Notes: generated by a model not told the origin, from the sequence alone. 64,000 bases of DNA from Protula sp. h YS-2021 (GCA_949752745.1 OX457027.1:84927936-84991935); one strand, 5' to 3'; shown: positions 47,216 to 58,830, numbered from the stretch's first letter. Translations and numbers: made by a program.

Positions 47216-49161
47216 GGGGCAATGAGTAATAGGAACGGTGGTTTCAACTCGATTACTCTCTGTAAGACTTGCCCTAAGATTGCTTGTGGGGGAAAGGCGT
47301 ACAGTACCTCGTCCCGTGGCCACTGACAATTGAGGGCGTCTATTGCCCACGCTGCTGGGTCCGGGCAAGGGGACACGTACCGGGGAAGTTGGGTGGTCAT
47401 AGCGTTTGCAAATAGATCCAGCGTCGGGGCACCCCATGGGGATTGGTGTGTCACCCACTGAAAGGACCGAGGGGATAGGTACCATTCGGTGTTGATAACT
47501 TGACCCTGTCTGGAAGCTAGATCCGCTAGGACATTTAATTTCTCGGCCAGGTGACGGGCGGAGACCGTCACCTGCTCCTCCCTGGCCTTTGTAAGAATTT
47601 GAAACGCGAGTTTGGACAGGGATCGTGATTTGGTACCCCCCTGCTTGTTGAGGTAAGCTATGGCCGTGGAATTGTCTAACCGAAAGAGGACTGCCTTGTT
47701 TCTGAGTTGGTTGGTCAGTTTGGTTAGGGCAATCCAGACTACCCGAAGCTCCAGCCAGTTTATGTGGTAGGACTGAAGCGAGGGTGGCCATTTGCCCTTC
47801 CATACCTGACCGTTCCAATAAATTCCCCACCCCGAATGGGACGCATCGGTCTGAATCTCTATCTCCGGGGTGGGGGGCTGAAATGGCATTCCTTCGGACA
47901 TAATTAGAACGTCGCACCACCACTGGAGGGCTTGTAGGGTTACCTGTGAAACTTGCATCTTTGCTGCGGGTGAACGACCCTGATGCAACGCCCACCTTAC
48001 CTGGCTTTGAAATGGCCTGTAATGGAGACGGCCCAGGGGGACTGTCTTCTCTGTTGCCACTAACAGGCCAAGGAGAGATTCCATGGCCTGTAATCTCACC
48101 TTTTTTCCTGGGGAAATGCCTTTTATGGCATCTGCAATTCTCTTGCGGCGTTCTGGCGTAGGGAACGCCTTTGCTATTGTCAGATCCCATAACTCCCCTA
48201 GAAAGGTAATGGACTGTTTGGGGGTTAGTTCGGACTTGGCTAGGTTTACTTCTAGACCTACCTCTAGTGCCTTGCGAACTAAAGACATTGTATGATTCTC
48301 GGTTACCTGCTTGTCTTGATTCGCCAGAAACCAATCGTCCAGATACTGAAAGACTAACATCCCTTCCAGACGTGCCCATGTTTTTAGTACTTTCAAGACC
48401 TTGGAGAAAACGTACGGGGCCGTAGCCAGACCGAAGGGAAGTGCCAGAAACCAAAACCGTCTTTTCCCTACTTGAAAGGGTAGGAATTTCCTTGCCGAAC
48501 GGTGAAGAGGATCATGGAGGTAAGCATCGGAGAGATCTATGGAGGTACCCCACATCCCTTCCCGTAATGACTCTTTTATCACCTGGGCCGTGTCCATCTG
48601 AAAGGTGACCACTCGGAGAAAACCGTTTATGGGGGAGAGGTCGATTACTAGCCTCCATCCTCCGGATTTCTTGGGAACCAGAAAAACTCTGCTGAAAAAA
48701 CCCATTTGATTTTCTGGCATTTCCTCTATCGCCTGTTTTTGAGACAAGCTCAACAGCATTTCTTGGAGAGCTCGGTCTTTTTCGGACCCCTCGGCGTAAG
48801 AGGTGACTAGTTGTCTTGGCGCATGGGAGGTTAGGGGAATAGGGCACCTGAACCCGTTTCGGTCTCGTTTGAAAGGTAGGGAGTAACCTCTCTTTAACCA
48901 ACGTACTACCCTTCGAGACGCCCCCATTTCTGCCCATTGCTGCCAAAATTTTCCTAGTCTCCCTCCTACGGGCAAGTAGGCATTTAAGGAAAGTAAATTT
49001 TCCAAGTCTTTTAAGTTTGTTAAAGTATCGCCAGGAGATGAGGGAATCTCGTGACGGTACTTTGATTGGTTGCTACCTGAACGACTGTGGAGACGGACCC
49101 TCTGTCTTGCTGCCGGGGCTGGGTTTCGGTTTCTTGACAGGGGGCTGTTGTGGCTGCGCAC
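47212..49161 (-). CDS. DIRS reverse transcriptase-RNase H
   Basis: 649 codons from the first in-frame ATG (49161), which lies inside the end of gag; the true start may be a +1 shift or reinitiation. RT domain: W-R-L-V-I-D-L-S (about 168-176), motif A SIDLSDAYLH (about 207-216), LPFGLATAPYVFSKVL (about 241-256), motif C YLDD (273-276), and LGELWDL. RNase H: TDASHSGWG (D439), LELR (E471), RLDNSTA (D496), LADLASR (D547). A conserved DIRS tail follows (DLFANAMTTQLPRYVSP, WAIDALNCQWP, YAFPP). The frame stops at TGA (47212-47214) just after LLLIAP, yet family-like sequence (PEAPWFALLL, LLSQ, HPSPRLLNL) continues in the same frame to a second TGA at 47047-47049. The first stop therefore probably replaces a Trp codon. 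Confidence 0.9.
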   Translation of the reverse strand: MRSHNSPLSRNRNPAPAARQRVRLHSRSGSNQSKYRHEIPSSPGDTLTNLKDLENLLSLNAYLPVGGRLGKFWQQWAEMGASRRVVRWLKRGYSLPFKRDRNGFRCPIPLTSHAPRQLVTSYAEGSEKDRALQEMLLSLSQKQAIEEMPENQMGFFSRVFLVPKKSGGWRLVIDLSPINGFLRVVTFQMDTAQVIKESLREGMWGTSIDLSDAYLHDPLHRSARKFLPFQVGKRRFWFLALPFGLATAPYVFSKVLKVLKTWARLEGMLVFQYLDDWFLANQDKQVTENHTMSLVRKALEVGLEVNLAKSELTPKQSITFLGELWDLTIAKAFPTPERRKRIADAIKGISPGKKVRLQAMESLLGLLVATEKTVPLGRLHYRPFQSQVRWALHQGRSPAAKMQVSQVTLQALQWWCDVLIMSEGMPFQPPTPEIEIQTDASHSGWGIYWNGQVWKGKWPPSLQSYHINWLELRVVWIALTKLTNQLRNKAVLFRLDNSTAIAYLNKQGGTKSRSLSKLAFQILTKAREEQVTVSARHLAEKLNVLADLASRQGQVINTEWYLSPRSFQWVTHQSPWGAPTLDLFANAMTTQLPRYVSPCPDPAAWAIDALNCQWPRDEVLYAFPPQAILGQVLQRVIELKPPFLLLIAP

Positions 49162-51316
49162 TCGGCTTAGACTGTGCCGGAGAGGCCTGTTGTGGTCTCT
49201 TCCTCTTCAGTGGGCGTTTGAAGGAGGAGCGAGACATCCTGGACATCAGGGCATAATCTTGCGAAAGCGAACAACTTTCCTGGTTCACCCTCTCTATCTC
49301 GGCGGGAGGAAATAGCTCTCGTTCCTCCAGGATAGGGGCATGGCGCAGATCCCGTAAACCTTTGACACTAGACCAGCAGTGCTGGAGAGAGGCATCTCGA
49401 CGTAGGTAGACCATTGACGCCATCAAAAAGGTGGAAAGTTTGACCACGTCTCGGGTAGCTAAGGCCAGGCATTCCATCAGTTTAGCAGACACAGGATCAC
49501 TAAGGCGAAGTTCTTCCCAACGCGACTTCAGTGCTTTAAGTGCGTGATCTTGAAATGACATAATGTTCAGGATGTGGCGAGAAGATGCCTCGATGGTCTT
49601 GGCGTCTTTCTCCACTAATGGAATGTCTGAGTCACTACGCACTGTGGGCATCCAGACTGTACGCTTCACGGGCTGTTCCAGTGCCTCTAGGGGAATTTTC
49701 TCATCCGCTGACCGATATGGGCCTGGTCGTACTAGGCAATGTTTAGATAAGTGGAAACGCGACAGTGTGCGACCCTCACCGGCGTCCATCTTCTTGAACT
49801 CCTTCGCGCGGACCGTGACAGCATGAGCAATGCCCTCGCTGGTGGCTAGTGCGATAAAAGAGTCCTGTTGTGGTGGAGCGGCCTGAGATGTCATACGAAT
49901 GGGCGGATCCTCCTTATCTAAGTTTGGGGAGCCACAGGAGACCTCTGCTAAGCGGGCTATCTCTTGAATGGCATCCCTGAACGGCACGTCCTCCGGTGCA
50001 ATCGTAGAAGCAGAACTCGAGGGGGCCGCGTCCTCGACCGATGGGGTAAGGTCTGGTGGAGAGGGAGTACGGATGGGCCGTCTGCCCGCTGCCGCTGGGT
50101 CTCTCCAGAGTCGATGCCCCTGACCGGGAGAACGCACCTGCTCCACTGCCCGTAACGGTAAATGACAACGGGAATGTACTGACGTACCCTCGGATTCTTC
50201 TTCCCCGTCTTCCACCTCCGACTCCTGCTCCTCAGATGCTGCTTGAGATTGAGATTGTGGAGTTGAGATTGTGGAAAATGTGACATGTGGGGTTCCCCTA
50301 CTGGGGTGTAAATTTCTTTCTGTTGCTTGGGACTGCTGCTAGGGGAGAAGTTTCCATCGGCCCGATTTCCTCGTCATCTTCCAGCAATGCAGAAACTTGG
50401 CCCGAAAGGGGCACGCCCACGGAATCCTCCTCGCTGATGGTGACCGTTTCGGGAATATCCACGTTAGAGTCCAGCAGGGGGTGAGGCACAGGCGAGCCCG
50501 ACATCGCTGCCACTGACTGAATCTCCGGAGGAGGACGAGAGACCGTAGCTGATGGTCTAGACTTTTGTTTTTGACTAAGCAGATTCTCCTGCTTCTGAAC
50601 TTGATTTTGTAAATCCAAAAGTTGCTTTTGCAGTTGCGATTGCATAGACAAGAACGCTGAAAATTCACTCGGGAGACGCTGTAGCTGAGGAGGGGGGATA
50701 AGTCCTCTCGCGGGGGAATGCCTAACTGGCCTGTAACCGCCGAAAGAACTGTTCCCGTATCCTTATGCGTTAAAGTCACTTGCTCCTCAGACGGGGACTT
50801 AAACGCCCCTCCTGGACTGCCCATGGGTTTCACTCTAGGAGATGAGGCCCATGCCTCGAGGAGACGATCCCGTTCTTGACCTTCCGGGATATCCAATTCT
50901 GCTACAGTCTCAGATAATGCACGTCCTTTACTCTTAGATTTTTTATGTCTCTTAACTGGCGTAGCGGATTCCGATTCTGCACCAGTGTCTACGTGTACGG
51001 GGGTGGAGACCTGGCCCAGAATAACGGAGCTAGCCTTTTTCATGGTATCCTGAATAAATTCACGAGTAACAAACGAAGCTGACGAAAGGAATTTGCGCTT
51101 ATCCCTCCTGCGCTCGTTCTTGGTCCTATTCCGTAATAGGACTTTCCAATCCTCTGGAGTGAGATGTAGGCACTCGCCGCACGGGCTGTCTGGCTCGCAC
51201 AGAGGTATTCCACTATTCCGTCTGCAGCTGTCGCAGATGGAGTGGGGGTTACACGCAGTTGGAGGATGGATACACTGAGGCAGTAACGGCGGAGAATGTA
51301 GACTGGCCTCTGTCAT
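49073..51316 (-). pseudogene. DIRS gag-like ORF1 in three frame segments
   Basis: It begins at the ATG 51316 (MTEASLHSPP). The N-terminal Cys-rich finger is CDSCRRNSGIPLCEPDSPCG then ECLHLTPEDW, with a basic region after it. The frame changes near the C6 run at 50692-50697 to one encoding a coiled coil (SMQSQLQKQLLDLQNQVQKQ) that ends in TAG at 50298. It returns to the first frame between 50338 and 50300 (TPQSQSQAASEEQESEVEDG) and runs to TAG at 49073. The third segment (to about 1.2 kb) has helical gag-like text and a basic, Pro-rich C-terminus (RPLKRKRPQQ ... KKPKPSPGSK). It probably packages the RNA. The two frame changes compensate each other and look like indels. Confidence 0.72.
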
Positions 51317-52172
51317 ATCTGAAATGCAAGCAGAGAAAAACAACGGTGAGAATATGTAGTATAAAACAACGCACAATACTACATTTCTCAGTGCTTTGCT
51401 TCAACTGCAAGCTTTAACCGTCCAAGCTGTGTTTACAATTGCTTAAACACTGCAATAACTCGCTGGGTCTAAGGAAAAGACGAAAAGAGATGCTTCCCGG
51501 AACGGTAGCGTTCCAGGGCCGTAACGGGCTGGACCGTAATGGCACTACCCGTGTCGGATATGGATCTCTCTTGCCTCAGATGCCCCTGGGACCATCGGAC
51601 CGTAACGGGTTTGTGAATCCCGTTGGACCAGAATGGTCTTCTCGCACCCGTGACCGTATGACCACAATGGGAAAACGGTCCTGGCAAAGAAAATGACCCT
51701 CAGACGTCACAGAAAACGTCTCTTTTCGTCAGAGAACGCTGTCAGACTTGCAGAACCTGCTCTACGAAGACTGAGAAGCGACCCATGGAGTAAAGCTTAA
51801 GCAAAACTGGCCATTTCCGCGATGACACAGCTGGCTGGTAAAGCTTGGAGTCTGATCAGGTCCAGCAGCCTGAAAATATCCTACTCCTAGACGAACTGAG
51901 GTGGAACTGGTAAGTTCCTCGATCTGAAAGAAAGTGGAGAAAGAGGCGCACTTCTCGGGACTAGGAAAGTGTCTCCGTGATCGTGCAAACTCAACCTAAT
52001 CAGACCGAAGAGTAAGATGTCGAATTAACACACTTCGGCTCCATAAATTTATCCCAACGCACAATAATAGATAAAATAATCCATTAGGCAGTGAATTAAG
52101 TAAAAAATGAAGCAATTCGCACCTTAAACCAGTTCCCTTGCTGCAAAAAACCGGCAGCACACAGAATGGCGT
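51317..52172 (-). other. 5' leader of the DIRS element
   Basis: Between the left ITR and the gag start. 51490-51670 is rich in small palindromes around CCGTAACGGG, GAACGGTAGCGTTC and GGACCGTAATGG; related words recur in the 3' leader (45485-45615). Promoter elements were not identified. Confidence 0.55.
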
Positions 52173-52254
52173 TTATTTTGCGTGGTAAATATTACTGGAA
52201 GGGAACCCATTAAAAGTGGAGATAAGCGAATTCAAAGCTTTTGCGAAGTAAAAA
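52173..52254 (-). repeat. Left inverted terminal repeat of the DIRS element
   Basis: On the minus strand it begins TTTTACTTCGCAAAAGCTTT and runs into the shared inner repeat ending ACCACGCAAAATAAA. Confidence 0.9.
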
Positions 52255-52502
52255 TGTTATTTTATGCTACGGTTAGAAGATGAAAAACAGTGTATTCTGC
52301 GCAATCCTGAGTTGCGTAACAACGAGGTTTTTCTGACAACACAATACACTGTTCTGAACCTTTTAACTGACTTCAGAATTAGACTGTTTCCAGAGCAAAG
52401 AATCCAGGATAAATAAAACAATAGGTTATGTCTAAACATGCTTGCCATTATGTGTCGCAGCCAACTGCTCATGTTATGCCCTTCAATTCGCAAATAAGCA
52501 CT

Positions 52503-53293
52503 GTTAAACCTCGCTTATCCGGACCGCGTTAGTCGGGTTAGTCAGGTCCAGATTATTCAGATTATGCCGCAGTGACTTGATTTGTTTACGAAATCCGCCA
52601 TTGTAATGTCCCTGCAGTGTTTTGCTCCTCAGTTCTGCACAGATGGTAAAGAGCCCCAACTCCTCATTTTCTCCGCATTCATTTAATCTCACAACAGAAT
52701 GTTTAATTAAACTGGATGATCAATTGCAATTCATAAAACATGAATTGAAAACATAGAATTATCCCCGTACCTCCCGCAATAAAACATCCCTCCCCAGAGA
52801 GCCCACACCTACGTGTCCGGATAAGGGAGCGCCAGGAACTGAAAGACTACAGGGGAAAGAAGAGACTATATACCACATAAGTTAGACAAAAATCCTTCAA
52901 CAAAATTTAAACAATTACGCTTCTTTTTTAGTTCATTTTCAATTTCTAAATAATAATTAATAATATTAATCAGTTGATTTCTCTGACAATTTGAATGAAC
53001 AATATCAAATGGTTGCAAACAAACCACTTGGGACTTAACAAATGTCACGGGATCAAACAGTTCGCAAACAGGAGCAGTCATATTTGTCGCGGCACATTAC
53101 CTTGACAGTATTCAAAGATCGAGCCATTACCATGTGCGGATAACACGGGTTAGTCACACATTGACACTTACAATACAGTCAGAAATGTGTGCCTGGTGTC
53201 CTGAATAGGAAGGTGTCCGAATTATCCAGAATCTTATTGCAAAGAAGGGAGTTTAACACATTGTACAGGTTTGACCCGAAGCAGGTTTTACTG
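52503..53293. mobile_element. Possible pogo/Tigger-like element remnant
   Basis: The left end CTGTTAAACCTCGCTTATCC and the inverted right end CAGTAAAACCTGCTTCGGGT are similar, and both are followed by CCGGA-like and GGTTAGTCA/GGGTTAGTCA words. Inside, 52866-53081 (minus) has a 71-codon frame without a recognised domain. The TIR style resembles Tigger/pogo elements. Without a transposase match this is weak. Confidence 0.32.
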
Positions 53294-54160
53294 TACTGCG
53301 TTTTGGTAATCTCCTGTAACACTTCCCAGAATATCTCACTTTCTCAGGAAAGATTAAAAATATCAACTGTTTGGCATTTACGTCTTGAATCCAAATACAA
53401 ATCACAATCACCGAGTTACAAATTAAGGGCAAGCTCAACAAGGATGTCACAGAACATTTATTCATTATTGGAACATATAAAATAAGATTTATGAAATATT
53501 TCATTATGTAAGAGTTCACCTCCATTACGTACTTATTAAGACATTACTTACTGAGCGATTGGTACCCATTTCTTATTCGTCTGGCCATTTTATGCACCCC
53601 CCTACAAATTAATTTTGTCACTAACACTGTCACCCAAGCATCTCCTGCCTTTGAATTAGAAATCATGGAGCCACCAAAGACAGTGGGAAAATCACCAACC
53701 ATCTTTCATTGTGTATGAAGTGACATTTTCTATTTAATCCCTCATATGAGTTCGAGTTGTAATTTCATTTGATACCTATTTAAACGGGAAAGGTATATCC
53801 GGTGACGTCATAGCCAGGGAACTTTTTCCCTGTTTTGTCCTCGAGTCTTGTCTAACATTTGTATGAACATTGTTTTGAAAAAATGATTCAAAATGGGCAT
53901 ACAAATTGTTGTAAATGTGTTGCAATATGACTCTGTAAGATGGCATACCCGCTGAGCATTACTTTGAAGTGCATAAGGGGTAGGAGGAAGGGAAATTTTA
54001 GGAACCTCTTTGGAACGAGTTCAGAGCAGGCTTTTCAGTGGGAGCACTTCAGAAGTTGATGTTCATAAATAACACGTGCATAACACGAAAAAAGTAGACC
54101 GCATTCCACTAGACAGCGGAATGACTCACTTGTAAAAACCACAAGAGAAAATGTATCTTT
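53294..54160. other. No gene recognised
   Basis: AT-rich, mostly unique-looking sequence. TGACGTCA occurs once near 53800 (GGTGACGTCATAGCC). No splice-bounded coding segment was found. Confidence 0.4.
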
Positions 54161-54164
54161 CACA

Positions 54165-54635
54165 TGATGACCGAGAAGGTCAACAGTCACAGAAGTACCA
54201 AGAAAGTCAACAGTCACAGAGGTGGCTCTGAAGTAACGTCTTCAAGACCAAAATGGTCGACACTGGGATTTTGGTTGACCAAGGAGATTTCGAAATGTTG
54301 GTCAACGTCCTGGATTTTTTTTCACCTTGACCATGGTCTAGAAACTGAAGGTCACCGAGGTACCGCTTATCTAACGTCTTTTAATCCCAAAGGATCGATC
54401 TCTAACCGTTTTCGAGATAATGGTCAACTCCCAGTTTTAAACCTTGACCTTTACCTAGGAGGTCATGGTCAACCAGGTATCACATAACGTCGTTTAATTC
54501 CAAACGGTCAAAAAATAAAGTCAGAATTGTTCTGTCTCAAACCGTTTTAGAGATTATGGCCAACTTCGATTTTGAGCTTGAACATGACCGAAGAGGTCAT
54601 GTTCATCGAGGTACCTCCTGCATAATGGTCTTTTA
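54165..54635. repeat. Degenerate ~115-120-bp repeat rich in AGGTCA half-sites
   Basis: About 4 diverged copies of text like CCTTGACC-TAGGAGGTCATGGTCAAC, GAGGTACC-CATAACGTCTTTTAAT and CGTTTTAGAGATAATGGTCAAC. It resumes after the foldback element at about 55125-55270. Confidence 0.6.
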
Positions 54636-55125
54636 GGCGAGGATATTTCCCGCGGAGGCTCTTGCCGCGGGCACTCTCCCATGCGGACTTCACCTGTGTG
54701 AACTTTTCCCGCGGAGGACTTTTCCCGACCTGGGACATTTCCCGAGGAGGACTTTTGCTGTGTTTTAATCCATCACACATTTGTGAATTAAGTTTTAATT
54801 GCATTTAACTGAATCACAACATAACCCTGCCCCTACAGCATAATCCACTACAACTTGCTGACAATAGAAAAAGAAACATCAGAGACCAGAGAGAACACAA
54901 TTGAGAACGTGTATTGCAAGTTTAAATTACTAAATAAAATTTGCAATAAATTAGTTTTATTTTTTGTTAGTTTTTTTTTTCATCCGCGGGAAATGTGCTA
55001 GGTCGGGAAAGGTCCTAGGTTTGGAAAAGCCCCGGCGGGAAAAGTCCTCCTCGGGAAAAGTCCCCACGGGTAAAGTCCGCGTGAGAAAAGGTCCCCGCGG
55101 GAACTGTCCTGTTTCCCTTTTAAGC
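54630..55125. mobile_element. Foldback element with arms of 17-bp subrepeats
   Basis: 54639-54765 and 54983-55116 are inverted arms made of repeated TTTTCCCGCGGAGGAC-type units (inverse: GTCCTCCTCGGGAAAAG). They enclose about 215 bp of AT-rich DNA. Flanking CTTTTAGGC (54630-54638) and CTTTTAAGC (55117-55125) could be a 9-bp target duplication with one change. Non-coding. Confidence 0.55.
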
Positions 55126-56476
55126 CGAAAGGGTCGAAAATCGGAATACAATACTTTCACCTCAAATTGACCTTGAAGGTCAAGGTAAAAAATTGCGGAT
55201 TTCCCGACGTCTCGTTATCCTCTATCTATGTGCCAAATTTCATTTTCCTGCGTCAAATAGTCTAGGAAGAGTTTCTGGAAACCATCCGAGGAGAGAAAAA
55301 ACTATAAAAATAGGCTAACTGTCGGAATATCTAACAAGGCATGCCCATTACAGATTACATATTCTGTTGAAAAACGGGTGTCAGAGATCAAAAACATCAT
55401 TTTGTAACATCAAAAAAAAAAAAAACATTAAGCATCATCAGAAAAACATAAAAAAAGAACATCTTATAACTTCAGAAAAATGAAGAAAAATACATGGTTA
55501 GTGGTATTTTTTAATGGAGGAATTAACCATCGACACTCTCCGTACAGATCGTATGTGCGAGACACCTGTCAGCCTTTTAGCTTCACTCATAACAAAGACA
55601 CTCGCACTTGTCTGCCTGGAATGCTATGGCGAGAAAACTGGCGTGGAATGGGATACCAGATGGATCTGGAATGACGCACATACATGCACCGCATTGCTCA
55701 CTTCTCAAGTTTTTATCCTGTTCTACGCCTTCAGTAGAAATGGCGATGTAAACAATGAAGACGATGGAGGAAGAAGAAGCTTTATTTTGAATATCCGGCG
55801 ATTGATGCTGCTCTTACTGACCACATCGTCACGTGATCCTAATCGGCTTGTTTCAAATAGCCAGTTAGGAAAATTGTTAACTCACGCATTTTACCACAGT
55901 TATAGCCAACAAACGTAGATAAAACCGGTGGAAACTAGAAATGTTTCCGCCGCAACACGAATGACCCATTCGGAACCAGGGAGAATCAATAACATGTACA
56001 ACAACCGAACACACAAAAAGGGTCCAGAGAATATCTCTCAAACTCGACAGAGTGTCAGCATCTTAAATCAACAAGTTATGCACCTTTGCTGTCACAGTAA
56101 AAACATTACATAGAAAATCCTAAACCTCCCCCCCCCCCCCCCCCCCAGAATGTATGCGCAGTCACCAGGGTAAAAAGACGCTCTGTCACCATTGAAAGGT
56201 GAACAGAAGCTGATCGGAAATTTAAACGTACCTAGAGAACTTGTGGCGTTGGAATGACGTCACCTCCTGCTGTCGGGTCAAAGTAGGGATTTCGCTGTAT
56301 ATGGCAACCGAAACAACCCTCTGAGTTTGGATGGACGCCGAGGTATCACCGTTGGATACCGCTGGGGGTGCGGTGTATAAGTGTCGGGAAAAGACGCTGT
56401 ACTGGGATACGGATGAGCTCTTACAGGTCACCCTTCTCTCAAATTACGCCGTCGCCGACCCTCACTCTACCCCCAC
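55126..56476. other. No confident gene
   Basis: A plus-strand frame 55514-55918 (134 codons) includes a hydrophobic run (TALLTSQVFILFYAF) but no recognised domain. A minus-strand segment around 56431-56236 (frame SSSVSQYSVFSRHLYTAPPA) ends at TTCTCTAG before GTACGT and could be an exon. A C run lies at 56130-56146. Confidence 0.3.
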
Positions 56477-57050
56477 CCCGTCAAAAATCCCGCTCTTAGC
56501 TAATCCCGTGTGTTAGAATATGTGGCTTACCCCCACCCGTCACTCACCCCGCTCTTAGCTGATCACGTGTGTTAGAATGTGTGGCTTACTCCCACTCGAT
56601 CACTCACCCCGCTCTTAGCTGATCCCGTGTGTTAGAATGTGTGGCTTACCCCCATCCGTCACTCACCCCGCTCTTAGCTGATCCCGTGTGTTAGAATATG
56701 TGGCTTACCCCCATACGTCACTCACCCCGCTCTTAGCTGATCCCGTCTGTTAGAATATGTGGCTTACCCCCACCCCGTCACTCACCCCGCTCTTAGCTGA
56801 TCACGTGTGTTAGAATGTGTGGCTTGCCCCCATCCGTCACTCACCCCGCTCTTAGCTGATCCCGTGTGTTAGAATATGTGGCTTACCCCCATACGTCACT
56901 CACCCCGCTCTTAGCTGATCCCGTCTGTTAGAATATGTGGCTTACCCCCACCCCGTCACTCACCCGCTCTTAGCTGATCCCGTGTGTTAGAATATGTACC
57001 TTATCCCCACCCCGTCACTCACCCCGCTCTTAGCTGATGTGTTAGAATAT
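56477..57050. repeat. 60-bp satellite, about 9.5 copies
   Basis: The unit is CACCCCGCTCTTAGCTGATC followed by CCGTGTGTTAGAATATGTGG and CTTACCCCCACCCGTCACT. The order of unit variants (GATCACG/GATCCCG, CATCCG/CATACG/CACCCCG) repeats over about three units, hinting at a higher-order repeat. Confidence 0.92.
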
Positions 57051-58220
57051 GGTGACTGGTTACTTTTTATCTATTTTCCAAAATGCTGTCATAAAAACAT
57101 TTGGAGGACAATACGATTAAGTCGTGTCGAAGAAACAACGAACTACAACTTTTTAGACAGGTTTGGAAATTGGTCGATAGCAGTAGATAGCAGATTAAGG
57201 TCCGTTTCTCCGATACAGGATAGACGTTGATTTCCGAGTTGGATATTTGTCGCAGACGTTAGGACGCCAAATAGAGGCCATCTCATCATACATTTCGTAA
57301 AAACGTAGATGTCCACTATGAGTGGATTGCGAGTTCTGGGGGAGGGAGGTTACTTAATTTCATATGTATTGCTTCATGTGTTTAATAAAGCGAGGAGAAA
57401 GGGGTAATTTTGGGGCAGAGGGGGTCCGTGCGGAGTGCCAGTTTCGTTAAAATTTGGGATAATTTGCATTCAGAACTTCGCGTTTTCCATAAAACAAGCG
57501 TTCTTTCGGAACCGCACCTCCCCGTCTGGCTAAAACGGGGGTATTACTTAAAACTTAGTACTTCCTGTCTGGGGCGTCGTTTCACCACTTAGTACGTGAG
57601 TGCCCCCGCACCCCTTCCCCCCACCCCCCCCCCCCCCTCCGGATTCCCTCAAGCGAATGCGTTTGTAAAAGTTGCACCTGCGTGTCCTAATGCTTCCGTG
57701 TGTGTATTATGTGAGTGAACTAATAAATAAATCAAAGACTGAATCCGGGGCACCTGTTCCCGGCTACATATCTCGTGCGCTCATGAATATTGTCTCAAAA
57801 ATGCTCACGGGTGCACAAATATCAATTTGCAATAATGCTAACATTAGCCACCTTTCTTGTTATAAGTGGAGTATTTCTGAACCGCCTACACCAAAAGACG
57901 AGGTATTCCATCAAAGAAACGATCCTGATTGTTTGATGGGCATACGTTCGTGAACATTTGCTGGTGCATGTTACGGAGTAGAGATTCTACGCATTTTCCT
58001 CTGATGTCTTCTCATTAAACAACAGTTAGCTTTTGCCCTTTTCTGCTTACGGTGATTTATAAAAAAAGAAGCTCGTGGATTCTTTCCCTGACAAACCACG
58101 TCATAAACAATAGATCTTGTTTCCGGAAGTAACCCGTATGTTCAATGCTACTTTGTTGTAAACTCACACCTTTTTGAATTGCATCGAGACAGCCATTTTC
58201 CCTGGCGCTGGATCGTTCGC
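57051..58220. other. No gene recognised
   Basis: 57420-57500 resembles 3740-3850 (GTGCGGAGTG-CCAGTTT ... TTTTCCATAAAACAAG). The rest is unassigned; C run at 57626-57637. Confidence 0.4.
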
Positions 58221-58224
58221 GTAA

Positions 58225-58830
58225 GAACGGGTGTGTAATACCCGGCTACCTGTCAGACCCGCCGAGCGTGACCTAGACGACATAGGCCCGCCCCGTGTGA
58301 CCTGGACGGCATAGGCCCGCTGCGTGTGACCTGGACGGTATAGACCCATGCCGTGTGATCTAGACTCGCCGCGTGTTACGTGGACTGTATAGACCCGCAG
58401 CCTGTGGCTAGACGGCACAGACAATGCCACGTGTGATCTAGACGGTATAGACCCGCAGTGTGTGACCTAGACAGCTTAGACCCGCCGCGTGTGACCAACA
58501 CCCGTCGCGTGTAACCAAGACAGCTTAGACCCGCCGCGTGTGACCTGAACGGCATAGATCCGACGCTTGTGACCTAATAGGCCGAATTCGCATGAACCGT
58601 CATAGACCGGCTGCGCATAAAATATCATTAACCTACCTCCATGCGCCAGTCATAGACCGGCTACGTGTGACAGGTGTAATCTCAAAGATGAGTCACGTGT
58701 GATGTCACTGATATGCCTCGCGTGTAACGTCACAGACAAGACACGTGTGGTGCCATAGACCGATCGCGCCTGAAACGTCGTAGACTGGCCGCGTGTTACA
58801 GCATAAACCACTCGCGCATATAATACCATG
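58225..58830. repeat. Degenerate ~29-bp repeat (GTGTGACCTAGACGGCATAG type)
   Basis: About 20 diverged units of CCGCGTGTGACCTGGACGGC-ATAGACC. Toward the right they grade into GTGTAACGTCACAGAC-type units. Confidence 0.75.

Larger units (their letters stand above)
44412..52254 (-). mobile_element. DIRS-type tyrosine-recombinase retrotransposon, near full length
   Basis: The element of about 7.84 kb reads right to left: left ITR (52254-52173), 5' leader, gag, RT-RNase H, tyrosine recombinase, 3' leader, internal complementary region (ICR, 44808-44694), right ITR (44511-44412). The two ITRs are inverted copies over about 50 bp (TTATTTTGCGTGGTAAATAT ... CCCATTAAAAGTGGAGA) with different outer tips. 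The ICR is the exact complement of the right tip (65 bp, no mismatch) joined to the complement of the left tip (about 50 bp, one or two mismatches). This is the DIRS1 layout, in which the ICR templates circularisation before recombinase-mediated insertion. Gene order and domains agree. Near-perfect termini suggest a recent insertion, but the frames carry several breaks. Confidence 0.93.

Noticed and set aside
46544..48454. 636-codon minus-strand frame as one protein
   Set aside because: Only the part after 47215 matches a tyrosine recombinase. The upstream part is the off-frame shadow of RT-RNase H.
54165..55270. Nuclear-receptor response element cluster
   Set aside because: AGGTCA words follow the repeat unit, and such text is common in repeats of marine invertebrates; no sign of selection on the sites.
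56477..57050. CRISPR-like array
   Set aside because: Continuous 60-bp satellite without spacers.
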